Positions 1 to 11,989 of a stretch of 64,000 nucleotides of DNA are shown in pieces. Source of the stretch: Ceratotherium simum simum (Eukaryota > Chordata > Mammalia > Perissodactyla > Rhinocerotidae); the NCBI RefSeq assembly GCF_000283155.1, contig NW_004454163.1, forward strand, positions 6,218,216 through 6,282,215, written 5' to 3'. The translations under genes were made by a program, and so were the position numbers. The notes beneath the pieces were generated by a model, which was not told the origin of the DNA, did no database searches, and saw only the letters and a program-made list of their open reading frames with translations. How positions within the stretch are numbered: position 1 is the first letter of the stretch; every line of letters begins with the position of its first letter.

Positions 1-221
1 TCCATTATTCCAAAAAACAAATAGTGGGGAAAAAAGAGTAAAATATGTGTCATGCATTGTGTTCTCACTCTACATTGAAAGAGAAAATACTAAAATAAGT
101 AAAATTTTTACTTTAGAAATAATTTTTCTTTTAATAAAAAATGATAGGCTAATAGTAAATTTTTTTTTTAAGTTTTTGCTATACCTTTTACACTACTGAG
201 GAGTCGACTGCACTAGCAGCT

Positions 222-870
222 TTTATTCACAAGGAAAAGCTTATGTGGTCATGTCATTGATTACTGATTTTAAGACCCACCCCACCCCGAAGAATCGATG
301 ACCTAATGGATACACTGTATACTCCATCCAGTGGAGTATACTGGATGGAGTATACAGTGTATACTGTATACACTGTATACAGTATACTGTATATACTGTA
401 CACAGTGCTCTCAAACACATCTGGCTCTGTTGCATCTTTCTTGAGGGGGTAGTCAGAACTGCACACGAAACCGAAGCTGTGCTGCCGTGGTTTTTCATAG
501 AAGCAGGACAAGAGCGTAGACTTTTTCTGATGCTCCTTCTGGTGTTGCCCGTTCCAAGGCCGTTTGGCCTGCAGCATTACAGACAATCTCCGTTTTTCAT
601 CCTCAGCACACTCTGGCAGGTCCACTTCCTGAGTTGCGACCAATAGTCAGCATTCCATACGTGCGCTTTACTCCTGGAGGCGTTGCGTGTACAGACTCAC
701 TTTGGAACACTATGCCGCTTTCCTGCTCATTTGCACAAGACTCCTGGGAGCTTCCTGTTATCTATCCTCATGGGCTTCACTTTCCACTTCCTAGACACTT
801 AAGGGATTTCACAAACTGTTCGTGCGTGATTCAAACTGCCCCGACTAGGGACGATTCCTCATGAGCATAG
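222..870 (-). pseudogene. Unrecognised coding-like patch, possible retrocopy
   Basis: On the minus strand an open stretch from about 643 down to about 402 reads a hydrophilic, balanced-composition peptide (for example LPECAEDEKRRLSVMLQAKR) before it runs into the TATACTG repeat. Another frame upstream (about 730 to 630) reads TPPGVKRTYGMLTIGRNSG, so the two could be parts of one broken frame. Further along the same strand there is an AATAAA (plus-strand TTTATT at 222-227) and then an A-run (plus-strand T-run near 160-170). That order fits a decayed processed pseudogene interrupted by the repeat block. I do not recognise the parent gene and I see no clear target-site duplication. It could equally be chance open frame in unique sequence. 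Confidence 0.22.
310..362. repeat. Perfect inverted repeat, 23-bp arms, 7-bp loop
   Basis: The arm at 310-332 is the exact reverse complement of the arm at 340-362; the loop at 333-339 is GGAGTAT. The arm contains CTGTATACTCCATCCAGT. Immediately downstream, to about 400, the sequence continues as short dyad units of TATACTG and CAGTATA, so the whole 310-400 block is strongly self-complementary. It could form a cruciform in DNA or a stable hairpin in RNA. It may have grown by templated replication slippage. Confidence 0.9.
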
Positions 871-1540
871 CTCTTACACTTCTCCATTTGAGGTGTACCA
901 ACTTCTCCCTACTCCTTGCTTCCTTTGTTAATGCTAATTCTTTTTTCACAAAAAAATAGGGACCCTGATCCCAAGGTGATTTTGATTAAGTAATGGCCTT
1001 TGGTATGGAATCTTGTCAAAGGCCTTCAGAAAATCTTTCTCTTTTCCCTCCTTCTCTTCAGCCTGTTATATCTAGTGAAAATGTTCTTTAAAAAGATCCA
1101 TTTGTATTTAAGTCCTTGGTGCCCCCATTCTCCATTGTGGAGTCAGTCATCTCCACTTACTCCCTAACCTCCTTCAAGGTTTATCCAATACTGGGGCTGA
1201 ACAAGGTCTAAACTCACCCAATATTGGTGTGCTTACACCATGATCTACATGCCTGCATACCCCCTGAATCCTTCTTCATGACAGGGGTCACATTTGCAAT
1301 CTTGCACAGTAGCTTGCATAACAATAGATTCTAGTGGCCTAATTTCACCCTTGAGTTCCTGCAAAACTCTCATTGAGCTGCCCTCCACTTGGTAATTTAT
1401 CTAGATTTATTGTGTCAATTTGGCAGAATAGCTCTGATACAACCACTGTTGGATTTAATAGCATTAATCTTGCATTTCCAGGAACAATGCAGGACTGACC
1501 ATCTCCCTGTGATCTTCTTCATTAAAAACTAAGGTTTAAG

Positions 1541-1755
1541 GGGCCGGCCCCGTGGCTTAGCGGTTAAGTGCGTGCTCTCCGCTGCCAGCGGCCCGGGTTC
1601 GGATCCCGGGTGCGCACCGAGGCACCACTCCTCCAGCCATGCTGAGGCCGCATCCCACATACAGCAACTAGAAGGATGTGCAGCTATGACAGACAACTAT
1701 GTACTGGGGCTTTGGGGGAAAAATAAATAAATAAAATCTTTAAAAAAAAAAAAAA
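1541..1755 (+). mobile_element. ERE SINE (tRNA-derived)
   Basis: The element starts GGGCCGGCCCCGTGGCTTAG, has an A-box-like TGGCTTAGCGGTTAAG and a B-box-like GGTTCGGATCCC, and ends in AATAAATAAATAAAATC plus an A-tail. A 17-bp target-site duplication AAAAACTAAGGTTTAAG lies at 1524-1540 and 1756-1772. It belongs to the subtype with an ACATACAGCAACTAGAAGG body, shared with the copy at 54056. Confidence 0.92.
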
Positions 1756-2289
1756 AAAAACTAAGGTTTAAGAATTCACCTGTGAGCTCTCATCATTGCA
1801 TCCTTTGGAGAACCCTCTGTTTCAACTCATCTGTGGTCTATCCTCTTTCTTGAGTTAAATTGTTCTCTCTGATTCGTTGAAAGAAAATTCTATTGCTCTT
1901 GAAGTCTCACATATAACACTTCTCAAGTTCTTTGACTTTTGAAGACCACCTTATCACTATGTTGTGCCTATTCTTCCATTCTTTGTGGAGTTTCCTGTTA
2001 GTATTTGAACCATGTTTCAGCTTAGGAGAAGAAGCTAATTATTTCCTAAAATAAAATTTTTGATACTTCCAGTTATCCATGCAATTGGAAATGCAAGGGA
2101 CATGGAATAATTTTAAATAAGGTGGTTTTTACAAAATCATTGCATTTTTATTATAGCCACCTGCTCTAAAATTAGTAAACAGCTTAATAAGTGGTCATTC
2201 AAAATTCTAGTGGCACCTATTATAATGATTAATAGTCATTCATTAATATAAGAAATTTATTGTTCACTAACTCTGTGTGAGACAAAGTG

Positions 2290-3100
2290 TGAGGCACTGG
2301 GAATTCAACTAATTCAGAAGACAAGGTCTCTGCCCCCAAGGATCCCACAGTGTGGAGTTGCACGCAGACATGTAAATAAATAAATCAAGGTCATTCAGTG
2401 TGATAGGTGGCAAATAATAAGTAAAAGTGAAGGGGAGAGTGATTGCCTTCCCATCCAGGGGGAAAACTGTTCTCAGAACAGAGAGAATGATGACATTGAG
2501 CTGAGTCTTCATGAATGGGTGGGAGAGTCCTGGGCAGACCATGGTAGGAAGGGCAGGGGCATTAAACAGTGGGACTGTGGTGTGGGGTACAACAGAAATG
2601 GTAGCAGATGATACTGGAGAAAGTTGAACTATATCCTGTAGGCAAATGGAGGCAATAAGCATTTTAAATAATGAAATAATATGGTCAAATTTGTGATATG
2701 AGTGTGCAAGCCGAGAGATCATTTAAGTTATTTCAGTGTCAAAGCAAGAGCTGATAGAAGCAATGGCAGTCAGAATGGAAAGAAAGGAATGGGTTTAACA
2801 TAGAGTTAAGAGGTATATTTGAGTCCCTCAAACATTTGTCCAGGGTGGTAGTGAATTGAGGAAGAGCAAAAAGTCAAGGGTGACCTCCACCCCAGGATTC
2901 ATTTTTGGGTAGCTAGGAGCATGGTGATTCTGACAACTAGAAGAGGGACTGTAGGTGGAATAGCAGGTTAGTAGCAGGTTGGTCTGAGTCTTATGGGAGG
3001 GCTTGGTAAAGATAGTGAGTTCTACCTGGAACATACTCAGTTTGACATGGTATCCAAGTGAATATTTCCAATAAATAATTACGTAAGTCTGGTGCTCAGG
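2290..3100. repeat. Old interspersed-repeat remnant, family not resolved
   Basis: The text resembles a common ancient mammalian repeat, with phrases such as TGACATTGAGCTGAGTCTTC, a stretch on removing a short run of animals-like 'GGGAGAGTCCTGGGCAGAC' wording, and AATAATATGGTCAAATTTG. Similar wording recurs near 41690-42230 and 57150-57560 in this window. The minus-strand open frames within it have no recognisable product and are treated as noise. Confidence 0.4.
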
Positions 3101-4197
3101 CTTAGAAATGTAAACGGGAGAGCCACTAGCATAGGGTTCAGTCAGTTTTGCATTCTGGCTAGCTGTATTTCAGGTACTATGCTAAGAATGACAGCAACAA
3201 AGATGAATAACAAATGATCTTTCTCTGGAGTCTAGGAGGAACAAAGCCATGATTATTTATTATATCTTATTCTTCTAATATGTCAGATATATGAATCTTA
3301 CTCATATAAATGATTTATTCTATATACTAAACCCTTGTCAATACAAATTTTACTTACCTTTCACCCACGTTATTATTTTAAATATCTCTTTGATCATTCT
3401 TAAGAGTAGCAACTATCAAAGAAATGAATTATTAATACGGTACACTTTCTGATTCCGAGGATATAAGAATAAACAGTTTATTCCAGCTGGAAAATCATTT
3501 AGCTGAAATCTTATAGTTCTTACAATATGCCCTTTATATCACATTTTGTGAAGGACAATTTAGTTATACTTCCTGAATCCATGAAGATTTGGCAGCTCTG
3601 GTGTCATTTAGGTAAAAGGAGAACTATTCAAATAGAACTCTTACTTTAGCTCCTTTAAAATACCAACTCCCTTTGAAAAGTAAATGTATCATATAAGCAC
3701 AGTTGGCTTGTGGGTAGGATAGGATGGTTGAAAAAAAAGTGTGATGAGCGAGTCCCCATAGTTACCCTAACCAAATTCAGGAATTCTCTGACAAAAAAAA
3801 AAAAAGATTTTTCTGAAGCCTTGTTTAAATAAATTATAGAGACGGTAGAATCATCATGCATAAAATTATTTTATGAAACTCACAGTGAAAAGCATGTTCT
3901 GTCATTTTAATCCACAGTTAAATATCCCTCTGGCTTCCAGTATATGCTTTGAGCAAGCGACATACACAAGGAATAACTTAAAGATTTTGTTATCTCTTGA
4001 AAAAAGGAAACGTTGAATAGACAGTTTTCCAGAAATGTGTGTTACATTGTTTTCACAACCTTTTCTAAAGTGGATGTGTTCACATAATGCATGCAGCTAC
4101 GGTGTCCTATGATTTCGACAGAACAGAAAATGTCAAACCTCGCTATTGGAAGTTCTCCAAATGACATCGTTTCTTTTTTTCTATTCTTATTAAACAG

Positions 4198-4283
4198 GGA
4201 AGGCCATGGTAAAATTTCAGTATTTGCTGTCAAAATGGCTTTAGCCACGTTGTGTGGAGGGAAGATCATGGACAAATTAAGAT
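4198..4283 (+). CDS. DTNA: DTNA exon: EF-hand-like region, residues 1-28
   Basis: This 86-base exon follows a T-rich tract and AAACAG and ends at AGAT|GTAAGT. The first base completes a proline codon begun in an upstream exon outside the window; the last base begins Tyr29. It reads EGHGKISVFAVKMALATLCG and then GKIMDKLR. In the dystrophin family this belongs to the EF-hand-like region, which packs against the ZZ domain and is not thought to be a canonical calcium sensor. The methionines here are internal. The exon is the first DTNA coding sequence in the window. Confidence 0.96.
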
Positions 4284-5025
4284 GTAAGTTATTCTTGATA
4301 TCTCTCTTTGCTTATCCCTCCTATGTTCCACATTTTCCTCTCCCCTGTTCCTGCCATGTCCTCCTGCCCATTTATGACTTTCCTCATTCTATGAGAGTTG
4401 TTTGAAATATAATCTTCATTGATCTTTGGATTTTGTCGTAGAAATATTTTCATATTAGATAAATGTTAATGAAATGAATACTTCGTTTACTTATGGATTA
4501 TTATTATTTATAACCTGTTGAGTATCACCAACTAGACTGCTTGTGATATTAAGGTAAGATATACATTCTTTCAAGTTCATGGGACTGTATTGCCTTGCAG
4601 GAATAAGTCCATCTTCATGAAGGTCATGTTGGGCAACCTTCATTTTTTAGGTAATCTAAAACCAAAGCTCTTGGCACTGTTCCTCATTCTTCTCAGCCAG
4701 TGCTGTTCAAATCCCTGGGAACTCCAAAGGTTCCAAAGTAGGCATTGCCAGGGTATAGACATGGGAATTGAGTAGAGACTATAGACTGAGAATTACCTGG
4801 ATGCCGATAAAAACATGATTGCTCAAGCACATTGAGTAATTATGGGCCTTTTGTGTACATTTTGTCACTAAATGTGGTAGAGTTTTTGAACCAACAAAAC
4901 AGTGGGGATGTTTTTGTTTGTCGTTTGTTTTAGGTAAAGAAGCTGAGACTCAGAGAGTCAGACTAAAGTAAATCACCTAGCTAAGATGGTACTAGGATTT
5001 GAACTCTGACTTTTTTCCCTATACC

Positions 5026-5165
5026 ACTAGTTCTCAAATTTTAGGATATATAGAATCACATGGAGGGCTTTTTAAAACATAGATTTCTGGGTCCCATTCC
5101 CAGAATTTCTGATTCAGAAGGCCTAGGGTGGGGGTAGGGGCAAGCATTTTTATTTCTAGCTATTT
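5026..5165 (+). mobile_element. MER5A-like DNA transposon remnant
   Basis: The stretch from CACTAGTTCTCAAATTTTAG through AGAATCACATGGAGGGC and TTTCTGATTCAGAAGGCCTA matches the non-autonomous hAT element MER5A in the plus orientation. It is diverged and non-coding. Confidence 0.75.
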
Positions 5166-5868
5166 TAAGATGATGTATGCGCTGCTGTTTAAAAGAAAAA
5201 TTTCCATTTAACCATCTCCCTTACCTTAAATACAAAAGTGTTGGTTATGATGCTGTGTTGGAAAGAGCACTGTCATGGGATTGGGAGCCCCAGGTGTAAG
5301 CCCGGCTATGTGACTGATTTGCTGAGTTATCCTGTGGAAGTTACTTCACTTCTTTGGTTCTCAGCTTCCTTTTCCATCCTAAATTTGGGGATTTAGTTAG
5401 ATACCTGGAGGGTCCCTCCTAGCCGCAATCATCTGTGGCTCACAGCCTCTGAGCTCTTTCCTCACCTGCTGCCTGTCAGGCCCTGGGTGTGATCTCTTGC
5501 TTCTCGATGCACCAAGAGGGGAAGAATGAAGGAACATGCAGAAAAAAACTTTATTCTTTTGGAATTTCCCCAGACATGCTTGGAGGCATTGTGATGTCAT
5601 TGGACCAGCAGATAAGTGGAAGGTACAGGGAAGCCCCACATAACCACACGTCTTCCCTCACTTCCAGGAACTTCCTTCCACGGAATAGACAAATGCAGTC
5701 AGGATTCAGAGACGCCCACGCAGACCTTACAGGAGTCAGTTTAGTTTCTCTTTAGTTAGCCTGAAAGATGTAGAAAATTAGAAACTATTTACCTCAGTGC
5801 TTGATTTAGGATAATAGCTAAATTAGAAAGTGGAGGAACCAATGTCATTTTTAAAAAAATAGCTTCAG

Positions 5869-6118
5869 GGCTGACCCCGTGGCATAGGGGTTAAGAGCGC
5901 GCGCTCTGCTTTGGCGGCCCGCGGTTCGCAGGTTCGGATCCCGGGCACGCACTGATGCACCGCTTGTCAAGCCATGCCATGGCGGCCTCCCATATAAAAT
6001 AGAGGAAGATGAGCACCGATGTTAGCCCAGGGCCAATCTTCAGTGGCAAAAAGAGGAGGATTGGCATTGGATGTTAGCTCAGAGCTGAACTTCCTCACAA
6101 AAAAAAAAAAAAAAACAC
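5869..6118 (+). mobile_element. ERE SINE
   Basis: A full ERE unit (GGCTGACCCCGTGGCATAGG, later GAGGAAGATGAGCACCGATG and two AGCTCAG-type tail motifs) ends in an A-run. The 8-bp duplication AGCTTCAG lies at 5861-5868 and 6119-6126. It is of the longer ERE subtype with the tail repeat GAGGATTGGCATTGGATG. Confidence 0.9.
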
Positions 6119-8269
6119 AGCTTCAGAGTAATCCAGGAGGCATTTCCTTTAGGGTTAGGCTGGGAAGAGAAAGTTGAGCAAAATGGACCAAGAAGGACGA
6201 ATAAACTCCTGAGGGCCTTGCCTTCTGACCTCGGGTCACAATTGGCCACTTACGCTGAGGACATTTATCAGATAAATGTTTTTTAAAAGTTCTTAAAAAC
6301 ATTTCCAAATGCTTATTCAACATTCTCTTAATAGGAACCTGGATTAAAGGGTGCCATATTAAAATAAGTTTGAGGAAAACTGAGAAAAACAGTTTTCTGT
6401 GCTTCGGAACTCCTCAGAGCCTTTCATGAACCAGCTTAATTCTGTGCTGTCAAGGATCCAAGTGTCTTCCATCTTCTCACTCAGCTTTCCTCCGTGTCAG
6501 ATTTTATCCTTCTTCTGGGGGTAAAGAGGGATAGGGCTGTTTTAGGAGTCACATCCACCCCAGAGGCCCCTCCAGCCCTTATGTCTCATTGCCCAAGGTG
6601 GCATGACAGACCAATTACGACCCCAATTACTGGTAACAGGAAAGGAATGACCCTGGTGGTCATGGCGAGATCCACTCTCTCCTCCTGAGCTGGGAAGGGC
6701 CTCTGCTTTCCCTTAGCCCAGGAAGAAATTTGGGGCCAATAAAGATGAAGGGAATGGTTGTTAGGTAAGTAATGGGCAATGTCTTCACAGTTGCAAAGCT
6801 CAAGATATAACTAAGTTTTTGAGCAGATCTTTACCAATTGTCAAACCTTTGCAGTTCTCTTGCAAGTCCAGGAATTCAAAGCAAACAGTGTAACTGCTAC
6901 AGCGGTTTCTCCTCACCCCATCCCATCATTCACCAAAAACCCCACGATCAGTGAGCAAAGCGTGCATGCTCTCTAGCGGCCAAAGTAAATCTTCTTGAGT
7001 ACAATGAAAGAAGCAAAAACACGTGAGTCCCATTGGAGGTAAACTAAGTTCTCTAGTCTGTAGGAATAAGCTTCCCAGTGTCACAAATTCTGTAGAAACA
7101 CAGACAGTGTGATCACGATATATCACCTTGCCCTCTCCCAGAGCAGTGGACCTGAGTCACAGCCTTGTGTGTCCCCACTTCTCTGACTGAGGAGTCACTC
7201 TTGGTCGAGTTAATCCCAGGAAGATGGTTGTAGTGGTTTCCAGGTAACTTGGTTGAAAGCAATTTGACCAAAAACAGTTTAGCTGAAAGCAGTTCAGTTT
7301 GGTTGGAAGAACTTCTCCAAAATGTTAATTAGTCAAAAATGAGTATTTTTAGTCACCAGTAATTCTAGTTTAAGTGATCATTATTGACTGAATGAGCAAA
7401 TATGAGCAAATCTGCCCACAGACAGCAGTGGCTGACTCTGGGTGAGCAGAATTGTGGGTGTCTTCTCCAGTCTTCTTTCGCTGGCTTGCATTTCATGACA
7501 AAACAGGCAAAGTAATGATTTTCTGCATTGCTTTTGTAATAAGAAAAAATAAAATGAAAGGATATGGAATTTCTCAGGATTTGAGTGGTGTGTTTTGCCT
7601 TCTTTAAATTCTAATTCACTGTAAGCCAATGTGCCAGCTGTGCTTGTTTGGCAATTTTTCTGTTTTTGTGCATAGGGATGAAAGATATTTCGTTTGTTCC
7701 AACAAGCCCCTTAATGTTGGAGAGCGCAGGGCAAGAGTAATTGGCTGAAAATAAATTAGAAACTTTAAAAAGCAAAAAAGTAGAAAACAGAACATTTAAA
7801 GCTGAGTTTTCAAAACTGCTTTAAAATACATTAAAAGAGACAGCAACCTCATGTTGCACCACAATTTCCAATACTCAGGGCCACCAGGAACCAATATGCA
7901 GGGTGTTCCTCGGGTACCTCCAGGCAGTCTAGAACATGAGGGTCCCCCCTGCAGTCAGAGGACACAGCAACCTAAACGTAAACTGACTAATATACTCTGT
8001 TTCTGTCAAATTGTTCTTGGTCCAATTACAGCCTATTGTTTTAATGGGTCGGGACACTTGTTTATACTTCTGCCTTGGGGCTCCTGGAGAGTCCTAAGAT
8101 CTTAAGGAATTCTAAATCCAGTGCTGTAAGCCTGGAATGTCAGGTGCTGTTCTAAAGCTTCTAGGGAGGGCTTGTTTTGTTTCATTTAACAGACTAGCAT
8201 TATGGTAAACACCATGTATTTGTTGAGTTTCTATTACTGAATCGGTTGTTCTGCCTCCCTGCCTACCCT

Positions 8270-8815
8270 CAGGGTAATAGTTCTAACTCACTGGTCTGCC
8301 CTAAATTCTTGAGTATCTCCCTCAACACCTTCTGACACAATCTAAACTCCTTAGTAGAGCTTTTGAAGCTCTTCATATCTCCACCTCACCCATGCCCTTA
8401 TGTGTACCCAAGGCCTCTGGCACAGTGAACTTGAAGATCCTTGAGTACATCTTGCTTGAGCATGCCTGTGCACGTCCTGATCTGGTTTCCTAAAGCCTGA
8501 TTATCCCCTAATTGTCCTTTATAAATGGCCTAGAAGTCACACCTATAAGGAAATCTTCCCTGACCCACTCCTCCCTCTGGGAACTCTCTCTGAGCTCCTG
8601 CTGCATCCTGTACACACTATTGTTCCCGTGTTCACACCACATTATGATGTACGATGTCATATGATGCATGATATAAGCACGTCTCTATCATCCTCAATAG
8701 ACTGAGCTCCTAGAGAGCAAGAACTATGTCCCGATTTTTCTGTATATTCATTGCTTAGTACGATTTCACACATTTAGTATGTGCTAAATTAGTTTTACTT
8801 TAATGAATCAATGAA
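8270..8815 (+). mobile_element. L2 LINE 3' end
   Basis: The run contains the wording of the ancient L2 3' region in order: a CCTGACCCACTCCTCC block, GAACTCTCTCTGAGCTCC, then GACTGAGCTCCTAGAGAGCA and the terminal AATCAATGAATG. It is heavily diverged and has no open frame. Confidence 0.65.
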
Positions 8816-10830
8816 TGTAAATTCTTCTAAAGTTTCTATCAATGTATGGTGCTATAGGAAATACAAAAGTGGTTTAGAATAGGATTTGGAAGCTTACAGA
8901 ACAATCCCACTGGGGAGGCAAAGCCTAAACATATGAAGTAAATGACAGAAAAATGTGATATGAAATTAATAATAAAAATAGCCAACATTTCTGTACTGTG
9001 TACTAGGTGCCAACCATACATCTTTGTGCTTTTCATCTATTAGCTAATTTAATCCTTGAAATAGCCCTCTATTTTATATAAATACACATATATTACATAT
9101 TAGGAGCATATTACATATATATATGTATATAAACAGAAAGCCTAGAACTAAGGTACAAACACATGTTTTGATAGCTTCCTCAGTGTCCCCTCATTTCTTT
9201 TTAAAAACCTGAGTGGCCATTAACAGCCACTTTTCTTTAATCCCAATGACTTAGCCCTAGTTTGGCTATTGCTTAGCAGAACTTCATCAACACAAATGAG
9301 TTTAATATTAGTTTCAAGTTTGTGAAAGGTCACTGTTGGTAGTCCTTCTGCTTTTGCTCTGGTTAGAGATGTTGTCTAAATTATTTCAGTGGGAGATTTG
9401 AAAAGCCCAAGCTATTTTTTGAAGTGTGCCGTGGCCTAGAAAATCCAAGCCTAGATCATCAGAATGACCCACTTACAGTTAACCAACCTATCCAAAAACA
9501 AATAAGATGGCAGCTCTAAGAAGAAAGTCTATTTACTTCTCCTAGGTTTCTTTTTCCTCCTTTTAGTTGAAATTCTTGAGTTTCTGTATTTAGAATTACA
9601 TAAGAGTTTTTTTGCTGTTGGCCACTTTTTTTTTTTTTTTTGACTAGTTGTAATAATGCATAACAGATAAAATTCACTAAGTATACAACATGGTAAAAGT
9701 GGATGAGAACGACATTAGTTTTTGTTGGTCAGGTAGAATTTCTATAGCCTCATAATTGATGAACTATTTGAAACACAGTGGAAATCCTTTGTAACTGGAG
9801 TATTTAAAGAAAATGAGAGCCAATTCACGTCCTTAAAACATAATCCAATAAAAGCCTGTAATATGCTTAACATCTGACTCTGGTATAAAAACAATGTCCC
9901 TAGATTATATTATAAGCTTGAAAAATTTAGACCAAAATGAGCAGAGGTAGCACATTGAATTCACAACAGCTTATCCCAGCAGCTGTGCTGGCCTAGTTAC
10001 AATCTAGCATGGCGACAAACTATTTAATAGCAAACCTATTCGTTCCAATAGTGATTTTCACAAAAGAATTATGAAGTACCTTGGGAAATGATGCCATTAA
10101 TATTCATTAAGTGCACATAGTGGCAGAAACTGAAGAACAGAGGTTCAATGAAGCCACAGGCTCTGCTGAGAATAATCTGGAACCCTGACTTTACCTCATT
10201 GGTCATCCCCAAGGCCAGGCTTCCTCTTGACTACATGAATCAAAAGACATTTCCCCGTAAACCAAGTGCCTTCCACCCAGAAAACTATGATTTATAGAAA
10301 GTTTTCTGCTTCTGTGGGAAGTTAATCAAGTGTTTTTGGTACATCCTTATCCGCATTGTCCTTCATTTTTCAATATCTTAAACCAAAACCCAAAAGTTTT
10401 ATTGATAATATAGATGAGTAAATAATTGGATAGACAGATACACACACCCCAATGTTGTAGTAAAATTCTCAATGTGTATTTCAAACGAGGTCGGAGTATT
10501 TCTCACATACACAAAAATTCCTCCCATTGAGTTATATATGAGTTCATAATTGACTTCAAAAGAAAAACGTGATGTTCTCTGTCTTATCAAAATATGCTAA
10601 ATTTACCCAAATTACTAGTTAATGCTATATGCCAGAATCCTCTACAGAAAGACACCAAAGAAAACACCATGCCAGGAGTATTTCAGCATAAAAATTAGCT
10701 TTTATATTATTCTTTCATAAAAAATTATTTATTCTGCCACATTTTTTGTTATTTGCAGCAAATACGTTGAACTAAAACAGTGAGAAATGTTTACATGATG
10801 AATAAATATCTTTCTTTTTCCTTCCATCAG

Positions 10831-10985
10831 ATATTTTCTCAATGATTTCTGACTCCAGTGGGGTGATGGTTTATGGACGATATGATCAATTTCTGCGGGA
10901 AGTTCTCAAATTACCCACAGCAGTTTTCGAAGGTCCTTCGTTTGGTTACACAGAACAGTCAGCTAGATCCTGTTTCTCTCAACAG
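10831..10985 (+). CDS. DTNA: DTNA exon: EF-hand-like region, residues 29-80
   Basis: This 155-base exon lies between TTCCATCAG and CAACAG|GTAGGA. It completes Tyr29 and reads [20 protein letters not shown] followed by [20 protein letters not shown] and [11 protein letters not shown]. It ends on a codon boundary. In the family this is the second helical bundle of the EF-hand-like region leading toward the ZZ domain. No stop, frameshift or missing block is visible relative to the alpha-dystrobrevin I know. Confidence 0.97.
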
Positions 10986-11989
10986 GTAGGAAAGACATGT
11001 TAAAGAAAGTCTCTCTCAAACAGTGGTTGCTCTCCTTCTGTATGTCACTCCAAGTCACTACTTAGACAAATTCTTCTTCACAGTAACCTGTAGTGTCTCT
11101 TCCAGCCTCTGACAAATGACCCCTGAGCCAGTAACTAAACTCAACACACTTGCATAATAATAATAGGAGGTGTTTCCTGACCGTGAACCAGGCACCATGC
11201 TAAGTTCTTTACTTGCATTATCTAATTTAATCCTTACAACATCCCTATACCCTCAGTACCAATATTATTATTATCACTGCACTATCAAAAGGGCTGAATT
11301 GTCACTCAGCCTCACATAAAACATAAGTCTGACGAGCACCAAGCTTCACCAATGTTTAGCAAAGGAGATGGGAAAGGAATCACAGCACATGCCACACGCA
11401 ATCTGGAAGACCCAAGCTGTGACAGACACAGCTGCCTAAATCTTCCACAACATGATACTTTGGGGGTTCAGAGTGATATGTTTTAACTGGGGGTCATACA
11501 AGTTAGCCCAGTGAAGCTGCTTAGTTTGGAGGGCTCCCTGTTTGTATCTCCCCAGTTATGTAGAAGGTCTCCATGTCCAGCGCTATTCTCCAGCACAGCG
11601 CAGTGGTGGTTTACAAATCCATAAATTGAAGGTTGGTTTACAATGTTTTAAAAATCCAAGCTAACCAAGTATGTCCTCTTGAAAGATCCCTTAAATAGGA
11701 AGTCAGTGCATAGCAGCCCCTGAAAAGCTGCATTTACTGTCCAGCTAGTAAACTTCATCAGTCTGTTTACTTGGTGATCTAGGAGGTCAAAAGACATCCC
11801 TGGGGGTCATGGATTTCTATAGAATCATAAATGTATCCATACAACCCATCAGAGAAGAGATGGTTTGATACACTAAGTGCTAACTCCGCTCCCATGTTGT
11901 CTCACCCAGGAAGACTTTCTGACCCTTCCCATTCCCCCACCCCCAGGCTGGCTTAGGAGCATCATCTCTGCCCTCAACTAAAGCATGCT

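Larger units (their letters stand above)
1..4197 (+). other. DTNA: DTNA upstream intron (3' part)
   Basis: No DTNA exon is visible here. The stretch holds a 23-bp-arm palindrome with TATACTG-type repeats (310-400), an unrecognised coding-like patch on the minus strand (about 400-870), one ERE SINE (1541-1755) and an old interspersed-repeat remnant (about 2290-3100). The rest is AT-rich sequence in which I see nothing specific. It ends in a pyrimidine-rich tract and AAACAG acceptor before 4198. Confidence 0.75.
4284..10830 (+). other. DTNA: DTNA intron, 6.5 kb
   Basis: No exon is seen. It contains a MIR fragment on the minus strand (about 4930-5010), a MER5A copy (5026-5165), a MIR fragment on the plus strand (about 5245-5400), an ERE SINE (5869-6118), an L2 3' end (about 8270-8815), a MIR fragment on the minus strand (about 8990-9075), and short AT-rich (TA) tracts near 9080-9135. 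The remainder shows nothing specific. Confidence 0.75.

Noticed and set aside
1541..1755. tRNA-like A-box and B-box in each ERE, as possible tRNA genes
   Set aside because: The boxes are parts of tRNA-derived SINEs with A-tails and target-site duplications; no cloverleaf or anticodon arm could be assigned.
4091..4405. 104-codon open frame around the first exon as a separate gene
   Set aside because: Only 4198-4283 matches DTNA; the ends of the frame are intron sequence beyond a valid acceptor and donor.
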